This document shows, piece by piece, positions 52,790 to 59,776 of a stretch of 64,000 nucleotides of DNA. Made by a program: the position numbers and the translations under genes. Where the stretch lies: IMG/VR virus record IMGVR_UViG_3300026521_000003, positions 124,001-188,000 of that record; one strand, 5' to 3'. The notes under the pieces were generated by a model. The model ran no database searches. It saw only the letters and a program-made list of their open reading frames with translations, and had not been told where the DNA came from. The stretch is from a virus. How positions within the stretch are numbered: position 1 is the stretch's first letter; each line of letters opens with the position of its first letter.

Positions 52790-54421
52790 ATGGCAGATAA
52801 AAATTATTCAGCTAGTGATATTAAAGTATTAAGTGATCGCGAACATGTTCGTTTAAGAACAGCAATTTACTTAGGTAGTACTGAGGAGACATCATATGAA
52901 GTGCCAATTTTTGAAAAAGATGATATAAAAATTAAGCAGAAATTTTTCATACCTGCAATTTATAAAGCATTTAATGAAATTTCAGATAATGCAATAGATG
53001 AATTGACTCAGCTTGCTAAAAAAGATAAAAAAATATCTTTTGCTCATGATACTATAAAAAATAGATTTAAAGTCTGTGATAATGGTCGAGGTGTACCTAT
53101 TGATATGCACCCTCAAACTGGTAAATATACACCTGAAACCGTTTTTACAGAATTAAGATCTGGTAGAAACTTTGATGATGATGCTAAGGATTCTGGGGTA
53201 ATTGGTACAAATGGGGTAGGTTCATCATGTGTTGCTATGTTATCTGAAGAGTTTTTAGTCCAAATTAAAAGAGATGGTAAGTTTTATGAACAAATGTATA
53301 GAGATGGTACAGCATCAATAGATGAACCAGCAATTAATAATTATAAAGGTAGAGATTCTGGAACGTGTATTGAATTTAAAATTGATACTGCATTACCTCA
53401 ATTTACTACAACGAAAATGGATCCGGAACTAATTCAAAATAGAGTTGTTGAGATTGCACTTAATAATCCACAATTAGATTTATCATATGTTAGAAAACAG
53501 TTAGATGAAGATGGAGAAGAAGAACAAATTCAAGCACATTATGCTTTTAAAGGTGGTATGTTAGAATATGTCAAGCGTGTTTCTGAAAGATTTTTTGAAT
53601 TTAAGTATGACCATGACGAATTTACAGCCAGATACTATGTAATTCTTGACAAATATCAAGGAATAGATGAAAAAATATTCGTATATGTTAATTCATCATT
53701 ACTTTATGAAGGTGGTACAGCTGCACATATGTTTTTTAATACGTTCTTTTCTAGTGTGAATGATGGTTTAAAAAGAGAAATTAAAAAACGTAAAATTGAT
53801 TTAAATAAAAATGATGTTAAACAAAACCTTTTAGTTGTTGCTGATGTTAAGATGAAAAATCCAAGATATGATAATCAATCAAAAACTAGATTAATTTCAC
53901 AAGAGATTAAAAAACATATTGATAAAATGATTGGTGATCAAATTTCAAAATTTTTATCAATTAATAAACAATGGATAGAAGAAATTCTTGATAGAGCCGA
54001 ATTTAGACAACGTATTGCTGATATGGCTGAAGTTAAGAAAAAACAAAAGAAGAAAAAAGGTAAATTGGCAAAACTAATCGATTGTTATACAAAGGATAGA
54101 AGCCAAGCAACAATCGCATTCTCAGAAGGAGATTGTATTGACTCTAACACTAAAATTCATTATGAAGGTGGCATTAAACCAATCAAAGATATTTTAGTTG
54201 GTGAAAAAGTTTTAACTCATGATGGTACTTATCAATTTGTTATTGCTAATAATTCAGTTGAGAAAGAAGAATATATTATTGAATTTGGAGATGAAAAAAT
54301 ATCATTTTCTAAAAACCATAAGCATCCTATTTTCAATACTGAAACTGGAGAGGTAGAGGTAATCGAAACTTATCTTATTAATCCAGAAGTACATAAATTA
54401 CTTAGAAAGAAAGGGTTATAA
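52790..54421 (+). CDS. type II topoisomerase large subunit (GyrB/T4 gp39-like), fused to intein N-half
   Basis: A 543-residue protein. The GHKL ATPase domain has 'NEISDNAIDE' (N-box), 'DNGRGVPIDM' (G1) and 'GVIGTNGVGSSCV' (G2). A GyrB-like transducer follows, ending at 'LIDCYTKDRSQATIAFSEGD' (to residue 448). In GyrB this is where the toprim motif 'EGDSA' begins. Here, instead of Ser, Cys449 starts a 95-residue Hint segment and the frame then stops. The protein therefore lacks the toprim metal site and rest of the subunit. With a matching C-half intein plus toprim encoded elsewhere, trans-splicing would rebuild it. T4 also splits this subunit (genes 39 and 60), but differently. It controls replication and DNA topology. 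Confidence 0.9.
   Translation: MADKNYSASDIKVLSDREHVRLRTAIYLGSTEETSYEVPIFEKDDIKIKQKFFIPAIYKAFNEISDNAIDELTQLAKKDKKISFAHDTIKNRFKVCDNGRGVPIDMHPQTGKYTPETVFTELRSGRNFDDDAKDSGVIGTNGVGSSCVAMLSEEFLVQIKRDGKFYEQMYRDGTASIDEPAINNYKGRDSGTCIEFKIDTALPQFTTTKMDPELIQNRVVEIALNNPQLDLSYVRKQLDEDGEEEQIQAHYAFKGGMLEYVKRVSERFFEFKYDHDEFTARYYVILDKYQGIDEKIFVYVNSSLLYEGGTAAHMFFNTFFSSVNDGLKREIKKRKIDLNKNDVKQNLLVVADVKMKNPRYDNQSKTRLISQEIKKHIDKMIGDQISKFLSINKQWIEEILDRAEFRQRIADMAEVKKKQKKKKGKLAKLIDCYTKDRSQATIAFSEGDCIDSNTKIHYEGGIKPIKDILVGEKVLTHDGTYQFVIANNSVEKEEYIIEFGDEKISFSKNHKHPIFNTETGEVEVIETYLINPEVHKLLRKKGL
54134..54418 (+). other. split-intein N-terminal half (IntN)
   Basis: Residues 449-543 of the topoisomerase gene. Splicing block A is 'CIDSNTKIHYEGG', with Cys1 as nucleophile. 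Block B is 'KISFSKNHKHPIFN', with the conserved His and a Ser in the usual Thr position. 'VGEKVLTHDG' lies between them. The length (95 residues) matches known IntN pieces such as those of split DnaE inteins (~100), and no endonuclease domain or C-terminal His-Asn is present. Insertion is exactly after the toprim Glu-Gly-Asp. Confidence 0.82.
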
Positions 54422-54537
54422 AAACTCTTTCTCAACCATCTTAAACTCTCATATTATCTTTTCTAATAAACAATCTGAATTCTTTTTAATATATATTTAA
54501 GTTAAATTATAATATAATAATGATAAAGGGTTTTATT

Positions 54538-54738
54538 ATGAAAAAAGAAATTATCATTGAACAATTAAAAAATATAAAAAAGTCAATTGAACAGTCCGCA
54601 AAAGAAGCTGAAAAAGGGTGGTCTAGAGCTTCATGTTATCCAGAAGAAAATGCATATTGTTCTGGTTTAGATAGAGGTATTGAAATATCCTTATATGCCA
54701 TAGATGACCTTATTGATGAACTGAATGAGGACTATTAA
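54538..54738 (+). CDS. small hypothetical protein
   Basis: A 66-residue protein. ATG 54538 is chosen because AAAGGG lies 7 bases upstream; an ATG at 54520 lies before that site. It is helical and charged ('QLKNIKKSIEQSAKEAEKGW'), with two Cys (around 'SCYPEENAYCSG') that might bind a metal or pair. It abuts the next gene with no gap. Function unknown. Confidence 0.65.
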   Translation: MKKEIIIEQLKNIKKSIEQSAKEAEKGWSRASCYPEENAYCSGLDRGIEISLYAIDDLIDELNEDY

Positions 54739-55044
54739 ATGAGTAAACAAATAATTCCATATGGCAATCCAAAAAAATATTTAATATACTCTAGTATTTC
54801 TGATGATATTATAGTGTATGATGCAACAGATGATGAAATTATTGAATATTTTGCACAAGAAGCTGCAGAAAGAGCTAGAGAACAAGCTATGAGTGTATTA
54901 GAAAAATTAGATAATGGCACAAAACCTTATTTTCAGTTTACAAAAACAATAGATGAAGTATTTGAGACTATTGAAATGATACATGGGAAACGAGTATTAA
55001 ATGAAAGAAAAATAGAATTAGGACTTCAAGATGAAAAAGAATAG
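54739..55044 (+). CDS. small hypothetical protein
   Basis: A 101-residue protein of unknown function, starting right after the previous stop and overlapping the next gene by 14 bases. The N-terminal ~35 residues look beta-rich ('KYLIYSSISDDIIVYDA'). The rest is helical ('FAQEAAERAREQAMSVLEKL'). Part of a three-gene unit 54538-55912 of unknown purpose. Confidence 0.68.
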   Translation: MSKQIIPYGNPKKYLIYSSISDDIIVYDATDDEIIEYFAQEAAERAREQAMSVLEKLDNGTKPYFQFTKTIDEVFETIEMIHGKRVLNERKIELGLQDEKE

Positions 55045-55912
55045 AGGAAATAAATCTAAAATAAAATTAGCCAAAGAGGCTAAATTTAAACCAAAAAGAT
55101 GGCAAGATAGTCATAATAGTTCTAAACAATTATGTTTGGTGTGCTTTAAAGCATATAAAGATACCCCCATATGTTGTAATGTGCAAACCTATAATATTGG
55201 AACTAGAGCTAGACCTCCAAAAGTAAGAGCTTCAAAAAATGAATGGAAAAAATTTATTGATATGTTTATTCACGGTGGTAGAAGTAGAAATAAATTTCAA
55301 CTTAAACAAGTTATAGAACTAAGAAAAAAATATAATCTTAGTACATTTGAAGATGAAAAACAATTAGAGAAATTGGAAAATTATATAGAAAATGATTTAA
55401 TAACTTCTTTAGATATTAAACGACATGAAGCTATACATATTAAACCATCCCAAAGCTTTTTTGATGATATTATTGCAGCAGCCGAAAAATTTAAACAGCT
55501 CCATTTACGTACAGAAATAAATGGGCAACAAGTTTATGTTGTACCTATTTTAGCATCTGATGATTATAATCATTATTTACCATCTGATTCACAACATTTT
55601 AAGATAAAGAAGGCAAGAACGAGAGTAATTACATCTGAAAATGGTCGTAGAGAATTAAATTTACAAATTATGACGAATAATACAAAAGAATTAATACCGG
55701 TTAATTACAGACCTAATTCTAAATACGCTTATCGACAAAATTTCTTCATTTTTGAAGAAAAATTGAATGCTATAGCATTTCAACAAATATTTCTAGAAAT
55801 GCTTTCAGAAATAAAAGAGACTAAAAATTTAGACTATTTTAAAGAATTATTATTGTATCAGGATATTGGTTTTGATAAAGTTTTAAAAAAAGCCCCAGAG
55901 TTATTAATTTAA
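55031..55912 (+). CDS. hypothetical protein with N-terminal Cys motif
   Basis: A 293-residue basic protein. 'CLVCFKAYKDTPICC' (residues ~35-49) has CxxC and a later CC pair, a possible zinc knuckle, after a Lys-rich N-terminal 30 residues. The middle has helices ('FKLKQVIEL'-like spacing) and the C-terminal 60 residues are helical ('AIAFQQIFLEMLSEIKE'). Together this suggests a nucleic-acid-binding protein, but I recognise no family. It begins inside the end of the previous gene with an AGGA site 7 bases upstream. Confidence 0.7.
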   Translation: MKKNRGNKSKIKLAKEAKFKPKRWQDSHNSSKQLCLVCFKAYKDTPICCNVQTYNIGTRARPPKVRASKNEWKKFIDMFIHGGRSRNKFQLKQVIELRKKYNLSTFEDEKQLEKLENYIENDLITSLDIKRHEAIHIKPSQSFFDDIIAAAEKFKQLHLRTEINGQQVYVVPILASDDYNHYLPSDSQHFKIKKARTRVITSENGRRELNLQIMTNNTKELIPVNYRPNSKYAYRQNFFIFEEKLNAIAFQQIFLEMLSEIKETKNLDYFKELLLYQDIGFDKVLKKAPELLI

Positions 55913-55962
55913 ATTTAAGTTGACTTAGTATAAAATATAGAAAAAAATAAAAGGTATATAAA

Positions 55963-56901
55963 ATGCAATTAAGTAATACTATTAAACAACGATTTGTAAA
56001 AGATTGGAAATTACCCTTTCATGTAGTTCAGGAACCTATGTTCAGCTATATGATTAATGAGGTGGATACTCATTTTAAATCAAAAGATAAACTTAAACTG
56101 TTAGAAGATGTTGTCGACGCATTAGGTAGTGAAGAAGCATTTTTTTCTGAGTCAAATAGAGTAAAAAATGATATAATTCAAAATATACAATCTACTCCAG
56201 TTTATAAACAATTACAAGATGATAAACTTACTAAATATGATATAGAACCGAATGGTATTAAGCAGAAAGATATTTATACGATGGAGAATGTTAATAGAAC
56301 ATTTATTTCATTGGATTTAGTTAAAGCTAACTTTAATGTTATGAAAATGTATGATAGTTCTTTAACGTTAGGGTATCAAACTTATGATGAATTAGTATCT
56401 AGTGTAACTGATTTTGACTATTTTAAAAAGTCTAAGTATTTACGCCAAGTAATATTTGGTAATATGTTGCCTAAAAAACAACAAAAATTACAAAAATGGG
56501 TTATGAGACAACTTGTCGAAATGCTAAATAAAGATATAGGTATTGATATGAATGATTTTGTATCAGCTAGTGCCGATGAAGTATTATTTGCTATTGATCC
56601 AAAAGATGCCGATAAATTTGTTGGTATGATTGAAAGAAAATTAAAAAGTAATGATAATACATCGGATTTTGCAGCATGGGTTCGAGTTGAGGCTTTCACA
56701 TTAAAATCAATAGGTAATAAGAAATTTTTTGTTAAAGAGTTTTTAGATAGTACTATTGAATTTAAGGGTATCCCAAGTTTTTTATTTATGCAAGTGTATA
56801 AACGATTTGTAAATAAAGAAGTTATAAAAATGGATAAAATGTTTTTTCACGAAGGTTATTTAGCTAGCTTTGAACAGGGAGTTTTTGATGAATCTAGTTA
56901 A
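55963..56901 (+). CDS. hypothetical phage protein with palm-like motifs
   Basis: A 312-residue protein that I cannot assign. Two segments look like nucleic-acid polymerase palm motifs: 'RTFISLDLVKANFNV' (Asp118) resembles motif A, and 'FVSASADEVLFAI' (Asp205-Glu206) resembles a hydrophobic-x-D-[DE]-hydrophobic motif C. Between them lies 'SKYLRQVIFGNMLPKKQQKL'. No fingers or thumb domain is evident, so a nucleotidyltransferase or an unrelated fold is possible. It has an AAGG ribosome site and overlaps the next gene by 14 bases. Confidence 0.7.
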   Translation: MQLSNTIKQRFVKDWKLPFHVVQEPMFSYMINEVDTHFKSKDKLKLLEDVVDALGSEEAFFSESNRVKNDIIQNIQSTPVYKQLQDDKLTKYDIEPNGIKQKDIYTMENVNRTFISLDLVKANFNVMKMYDSSLTLGYQTYDELVSSVTDFDYFKKSKYLRQVIFGNMLPKKQQKLQKWVMRQLVEMLNKDIGIDMNDFVSASADEVLFAIDPKDADKFVGMIERKLKSNDNTSDFAAWVRVEAFTLKSIGNKKFFVKEFLDSTIEFKGIPSFLFMQVYKRFVNKEVIKMDKMFFHEGYLASFEQGVFDESS

Positions 56902-57112
56902 GTTTGGTAGTTTTTTTGGGTTTCAACATAAATTTTGGGAATTACAAGTCTGTAATACTATGGAAACATCATGGTTTAAAGTTTCGATAGATTGGACTAG
57001 AAAAGTAGATCACGCCGGTTTTTATTTTGTATTTGAATGTTATCATTTTTTTATAAATTTTATGATTTATGATTCAAGACATTGGGATTATGATACTGAT
57101 GATTATTTATAG
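56888..57112 (+). CDS. small hypothetical aromatic-rich protein
   Basis: A 74-residue protein, very rich in Phe, Trp, Tyr and His ('WFKVSIDWTRKVDHAGFYF', 'HFFINFMIYDSRHWDY'). ATG 56888 is chosen because GGGAG lies 6 bases upstream; a longer frame from 56870 has no such site. The pattern suggests a small beta-sheet fold of unknown function. Overlaps both neighbours by 14 bases, suggesting coupled translation. Confidence 0.68.
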   Translation: MNLVKFGSFFGFQHKFWELQVCNTMETSWFKVSIDWTRKVDHAGFYFVFECYHFFINFMIYDSRHWDYDTDDYL

Positions 57113-57407
57113 TATTAAAGTACGTTTAACTTATATAGATGAAGAAGAAGTTACAAATATTAAAATATGTACTGAAGAAATGGATGAGTATCCTACAAAT
57201 TATGTTGATTATACTACTGAAGGTAAAGTAGATTATGATACATATGAATATAACCATTTTGCTATAAATCAATATGAACTATATAAGAAAATTTTAACGT
57301 ATAAGAAATATAATTTAGAGCATTATCTATTATATAGTCCTAATCAATATTTAAAAGGATTATTCACTCAGAATCATATAGAAACATATCCAGAATTATA
57401 TATTTAG
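57099..57407 (+). CDS. small hypothetical protein, start uncertain
   Basis: About 102 residues of unknown function. Three in-frame ATGs (57069, 57090, 57099) all lie inside the previous gene and none has a well-placed ribosome site, so I use the shortest. The protein is Tyr-rich, with beta-strands first ('SIKVRLTYIDEEEVTNIK') and helices later ('HFAINQYELYKKILTYKKY'). No motif found. Confidence 0.55.
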   Translation: MIIYSIKVRLTYIDEEEVTNIKICTEEMDEYPTNYVDYTTEGKVDYDTYEYNHFAINQYELYKKILTYKKYNLEHYLLYSPNQYLKGLFTQNHIETYPELYI

Positions 57408-57426
57408 TAATTTTTTCTTTAATCTA

Positions 57427-57434
57427 TATAAATA
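57427..57434 (+). promoter_or_regulatory. late promoter, TATAAATA
   Basis: CTATATAAATAAAAG, a perfect TATAAATA 23 bases before the zinc-ribbon gene at 57457. Confidence 0.6.
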
Positions 57435-57456
57435 AAAGAAAAAGAAGGAATTAAAA

Positions 57457-57720
57457 ATGAAATTATCGGATATGCTAAATAACTCTGAAGAAATGGTTGA
57501 AGCTTGTAAAAAGAAAAAGAAAAAAGTTTTAAAAGAAGAAGATATGGTTATTTGTGCTAAATGTGGAGAAGAGTATAGTACGTCAGAGGATAAATGTCCA
57601 AAATGTGGTTCAATAGAAACAAAAGCAATTATGAAAGAATCGGTTGAAACATTAGTTGAAACTGAAAATGCGGCTGAAAAAGCAGAGATGGATTATTTAC
57701 TTAAATTATCTGGGATTTAG
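57457..57720 (+). CDS. small zinc-ribbon protein, leader-like N-terminus
   Basis: An 87-residue protein. 'CAKCGEEYSTSEDKCPKCGS' (residues ~33-52) is a rubredoxin-type CxxC...CxxC zinc ribbon. The N-terminus 'MKLSDMLNNSEEMVEACKKK' matches the recurring leader pattern (hydrophobic start, then V-E-A near residue 16), followed by a run of five lysines. It could be a packaged DNA-binding protein. It has its own late promoter and an AAGGA site and is 2 bases before the next small gene. Confidence 0.74.
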   Translation: MKLSDMLNNSEEMVEACKKKKKKVLKEEDMVICAKCGEEYSTSEDKCPKCGSIETKAIMKESVETLVETENAAEKAEMDYLLKLSGI

Positions 57721-57722
57721 TA

Positions 57723-57917
57723 ATGAATTTACGAGATATAAATGAAAGTATTATTAATTTATTAGAAGCTCCAACACATTTATTACGATTAAAACGTAAT
57801 AAAAAGAAAATTATGAAAGGTACAGTTGAAACGATTGATGCTTTTCTAGATGGTAAAGATATGTCAAAATATGAGATTATCTCATTAGATAATTTAGATG
57901 AAGAGAATGGGAGATAA
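57723..57917 (+). CDS. small hypothetical protein, leader-like N-terminus
   Basis: A 64-residue protein starting 'MNLRDINESIINLLEAPTHL', again with a leader ending L-L-E-A, then a basic stretch ('LLRLKRNKKKIMKG') and an acidic end. If the leader is cut, the mature protein would be about 49 residues and basic at its start, like T4 internal proteins. It ends one base before the converging ThyX gene. Function unknown. Confidence 0.68.
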   Translation: MNLRDINESIINLLEAPTHLLRLKRNKKKIMKGTVETIDAFLDGKDMSKYEIISLDNLDEENGR

Positions 57918-57928
57918 TTACTCCCATT
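57906..57928. terminator. bidirectional hairpin across converging stops
   Basis: An 8-base perfect stem (AATGGGAG / CTCCCATT, 7-base loop) formed from the last codons of both the 57723 gene and the ThyX gene. The two stop codons lie in the loop, so both transcripts can share this compact terminator. Confidence 0.6.
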
Positions 57929-58847
57929 TACCACTATTGATTTTAGCTTCTAAATTCTTAAATTGGTTTTTCTTAGCATCATTAACTATTAAGTCCAAAT
58001 AAGTTTCTGGTATTTCTTTATATATAGAATATGCTAACCATTGCATTTGATAGTATGCAGCACCACTTAATCTTAAATCAAAGAAATTCTTTAAACTTCT
58101 TAAATTAATACTAAACATTAAATCTACACTAAATGTATCCGCTATTACAGTACCTTTTACAACGTCACCAACATTTCTCTTAGCTTTAGAAGAAAGTAAT
58201 TTAAAACATTCATCTTCATTACCTTCAAAATTATTAAATTGATCTATTAATGATTTAGCAATGGTAAGTGAAATAAATTTTTCTTCGCCTAATATAATAT
58301 ATTGGTGTTGTAATTTATTGAAAATAGTTCCAAATTCAATTGCATTATAATCTATATCGTCTGTTACTAAAAGACCTTTAAATCGGTTCATTCTATTTAT
58401 AAAGCCACTCGCACCAAGATTGTATTTCATAACTACTAGAAACGTATTAACTAAATCGCTAAGAGTGTATCTAGTTGATTGAACTGAAAATGATGCTATT
58501 CTATGTCTAGCTAATTCTTGCAAAACACCTCTTGAAGTGTTTTTAATATTGAAATTTAGTACTACATGTTCTAATGTACTCTCATGAAAATAAGTATGTG
58601 AAAGGTCGTATAATAATTTACTTCCTTTCTCATTAACGTTTTTTTCTAAAGTTGAAAGAGTATCATTATTTTTAATATAATGGTTTTCTAATTCATCTTC
58701 TAAAGTTAGAATCTCCTGATGTTCTGATTTATCAAAACTATTATAACAAGTTCTCGCTCCAAATTCACTTACAAAGAGTGGTGTAGCGTGTAAGAGAGTA
58801 GCTCTAGGTAAACTATAATTTATACCGTATGCTGTGATTTGACTCAT
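57918..58847 (-). CDS. thyX: flavin-dependent thymidylate synthase ThyX
   Basis: A 309-residue protein carrying the ThyX signature RHRx7S as Arg114-His115-Arg116 ... Ser124, in 'ARHRIASFSVQSTRYT'. 'TYFHESTLEHVVLNFNI' upstream is the usual 'H.S.lEH..f.F.i' segment. The C-terminal 'SGAAYYQMQWLAYSIYK' includes the 'aq.Eir' type region in altered form. ThyX makes dTMP from dUMP with FAD, NADPH and methylenetetrahydrofolate, giving the phage its own thymidine supply together with the thymidylate kinase-like gene at 5.4 kb. The length is longer than many bacterial ThyX (~220-250) because of an insert around residues 130-200. Confidence 0.92.
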   Translation of the reverse strand: MSQITAYGINYSLPRATLLHATPLFVSEFGARTCYNSFDKSEHQEILTLEDELENHYIKNNDTLSTLEKNVNEKGSKLLYDLSHTYFHESTLEHVVLNFNIKNTSRGVLQELARHRIASFSVQSTRYTLSDLVNTFLVVMKYNLGASGFINRMNRFKGLLVTDDIDYNAIEFGTIFNKLQHQYIILGEEKFISLTIAKSLIDQFNNFEGNEDECFKLLSSKAKRNVGDVVKGTVIADTFSVDLMFSINLRSLKNFFDLRLSGAAYYQMQWLAYSIYKEIPETYLDLIVNDAKKNQFKNLEAKINSGKWE

Positions 58848-58925
58848 ATATTATTCCTTTATTTTTTTATATATAATTATACAAAAATAAAAGTGAGATT
58901 AAAGGTTAATTAAGTTTTGATTTAA

Positions 58926-58931
58926 TATAAT
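58926..58931 (+). promoter_or_regulatory. possible -10 box before the nuclease-like gene
   Basis: TATAAT in the context TTTTGATTTAATATAATAATAA, 26 bases before the 58958 start. The TTTAATATAATAA core is shared with the site before clpS (35473). No TATAAATA is present. Confidence 0.35.
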
Positions 58932-58957
58932 AATAAAAAAGTTTAGGAATTTAATAT

Positions 58958-59776
58958 ATGAGTAATTTATTTCAAACCCTAGAACAGTTATCATCTGATC
59001 TTATGGAAAAATCAAAAAATGCTAGAACAAAAGCTGCAAAATTAGCCTATGAAGATTCTGCTATGTTATTATTAAATGAGATTAATAGGTTGAATAAGGA
59101 AATTGAAGAAGACCAAAAAGCTAAAATAGAAGCTCAAATGAAAAAATTTGATATTCATCATCAAGATTATACAACACTTTTATCGAGAGGCCATATTGGC
59201 ATCCCCAGTAATATTCATGCTGAAATTTCATCATTTACGGTGGGACAAAAGAAAGCAGGAGAAGTTTTTCAAAATTTAAGTGAAGATTATAAACATGATG
59301 TACTAAATCATTTAGCCGCAGATAAAGAAATGATTGAACAATTAGTAGCATACCGTCATAATTATCATTATATTACTCACACAAAAGGTCATGATGGTAT
59401 TGATGAAGATAATAATGTATATGAAGTTAAAAATAGAAAATATGTTTATAAAAAAGATAAACGTGCAAATTGTGATCTTATTTTTGATAGAATTTCAAAA
59501 GCTACTGAAAGAAAATTTCGAGAAGGGCGCCCAACAATTATAATGAATATGACTGATGGTGCAAAATTATTATTAGAAATGAAAATACGTTTTTCAGACG
59601 AATTATTAGATCTTTATAGTGAAAAAGTTGAAGCATTAAAATCATCAAAAACATCTGGATTTGCAATTCCATTTAGTGAATATAAAGATTATATTGAAGA
59701 AATAACTTATGTGTGTAATGATATTGACCAATACCATATACAAAAACAGGTATTGGATTATATAACTTTATCTTAA
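58958..59776 (+). CDS. possible PD-(D/E)XK-type nuclease
   Basis: A 272-residue protein. The first ~60 residues are a helical, charged region. In the middle, 'KGHDGIDEDNNVYEVKNRKY' (143-162) fits the PD-(D/E)XK active site: Asp146 or Asp149, then Glu156-x-Lys158 on a beta-strand, as in many restriction-type nucleases. Next is 'CDLIFDRISKATERKF', a likely helix with basic residues, then a hydrophobic strand 'PTIIMNMTDGAKL'. No second domain is recognised. It may degrade host DNA or act in recombination. It stands alone on the plus strand and its stop overlaps the converging membrane-protein gene. Confidence 0.52.
   Translation: MSNLFQTLEQLSSDLMEKSKNARTKAAKLAYEDSAMLLLNEINRLNKEIEEDQKAKIEAQMKKFDIHHQDYTTLLSRGHIGIPSNIHAEISSFTVGQKKAGEVFQNLSEDYKHDVLNHLAADKEMIEQLVAYRHNYHYITHTKGHDGIDEDNNVYEVKNRKYVYKKDKRANCDLIFDRISKATERKFREGRPTIIMNMTDGAKLLLEMKIRFSDELLDLYSEKVEALKSSKTSGFAIPFSEYKDYIEEITYVCNDIDQYHIQKQVLDYITLS

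Noticed and set aside
54422-54537. Frameshifted continuation of the topoisomerase (toprim) after the intein half
   Set aside because: I read the region in all frames; no toprim or IntC sequence is present, so a simple frameshift does not explain the truncation.
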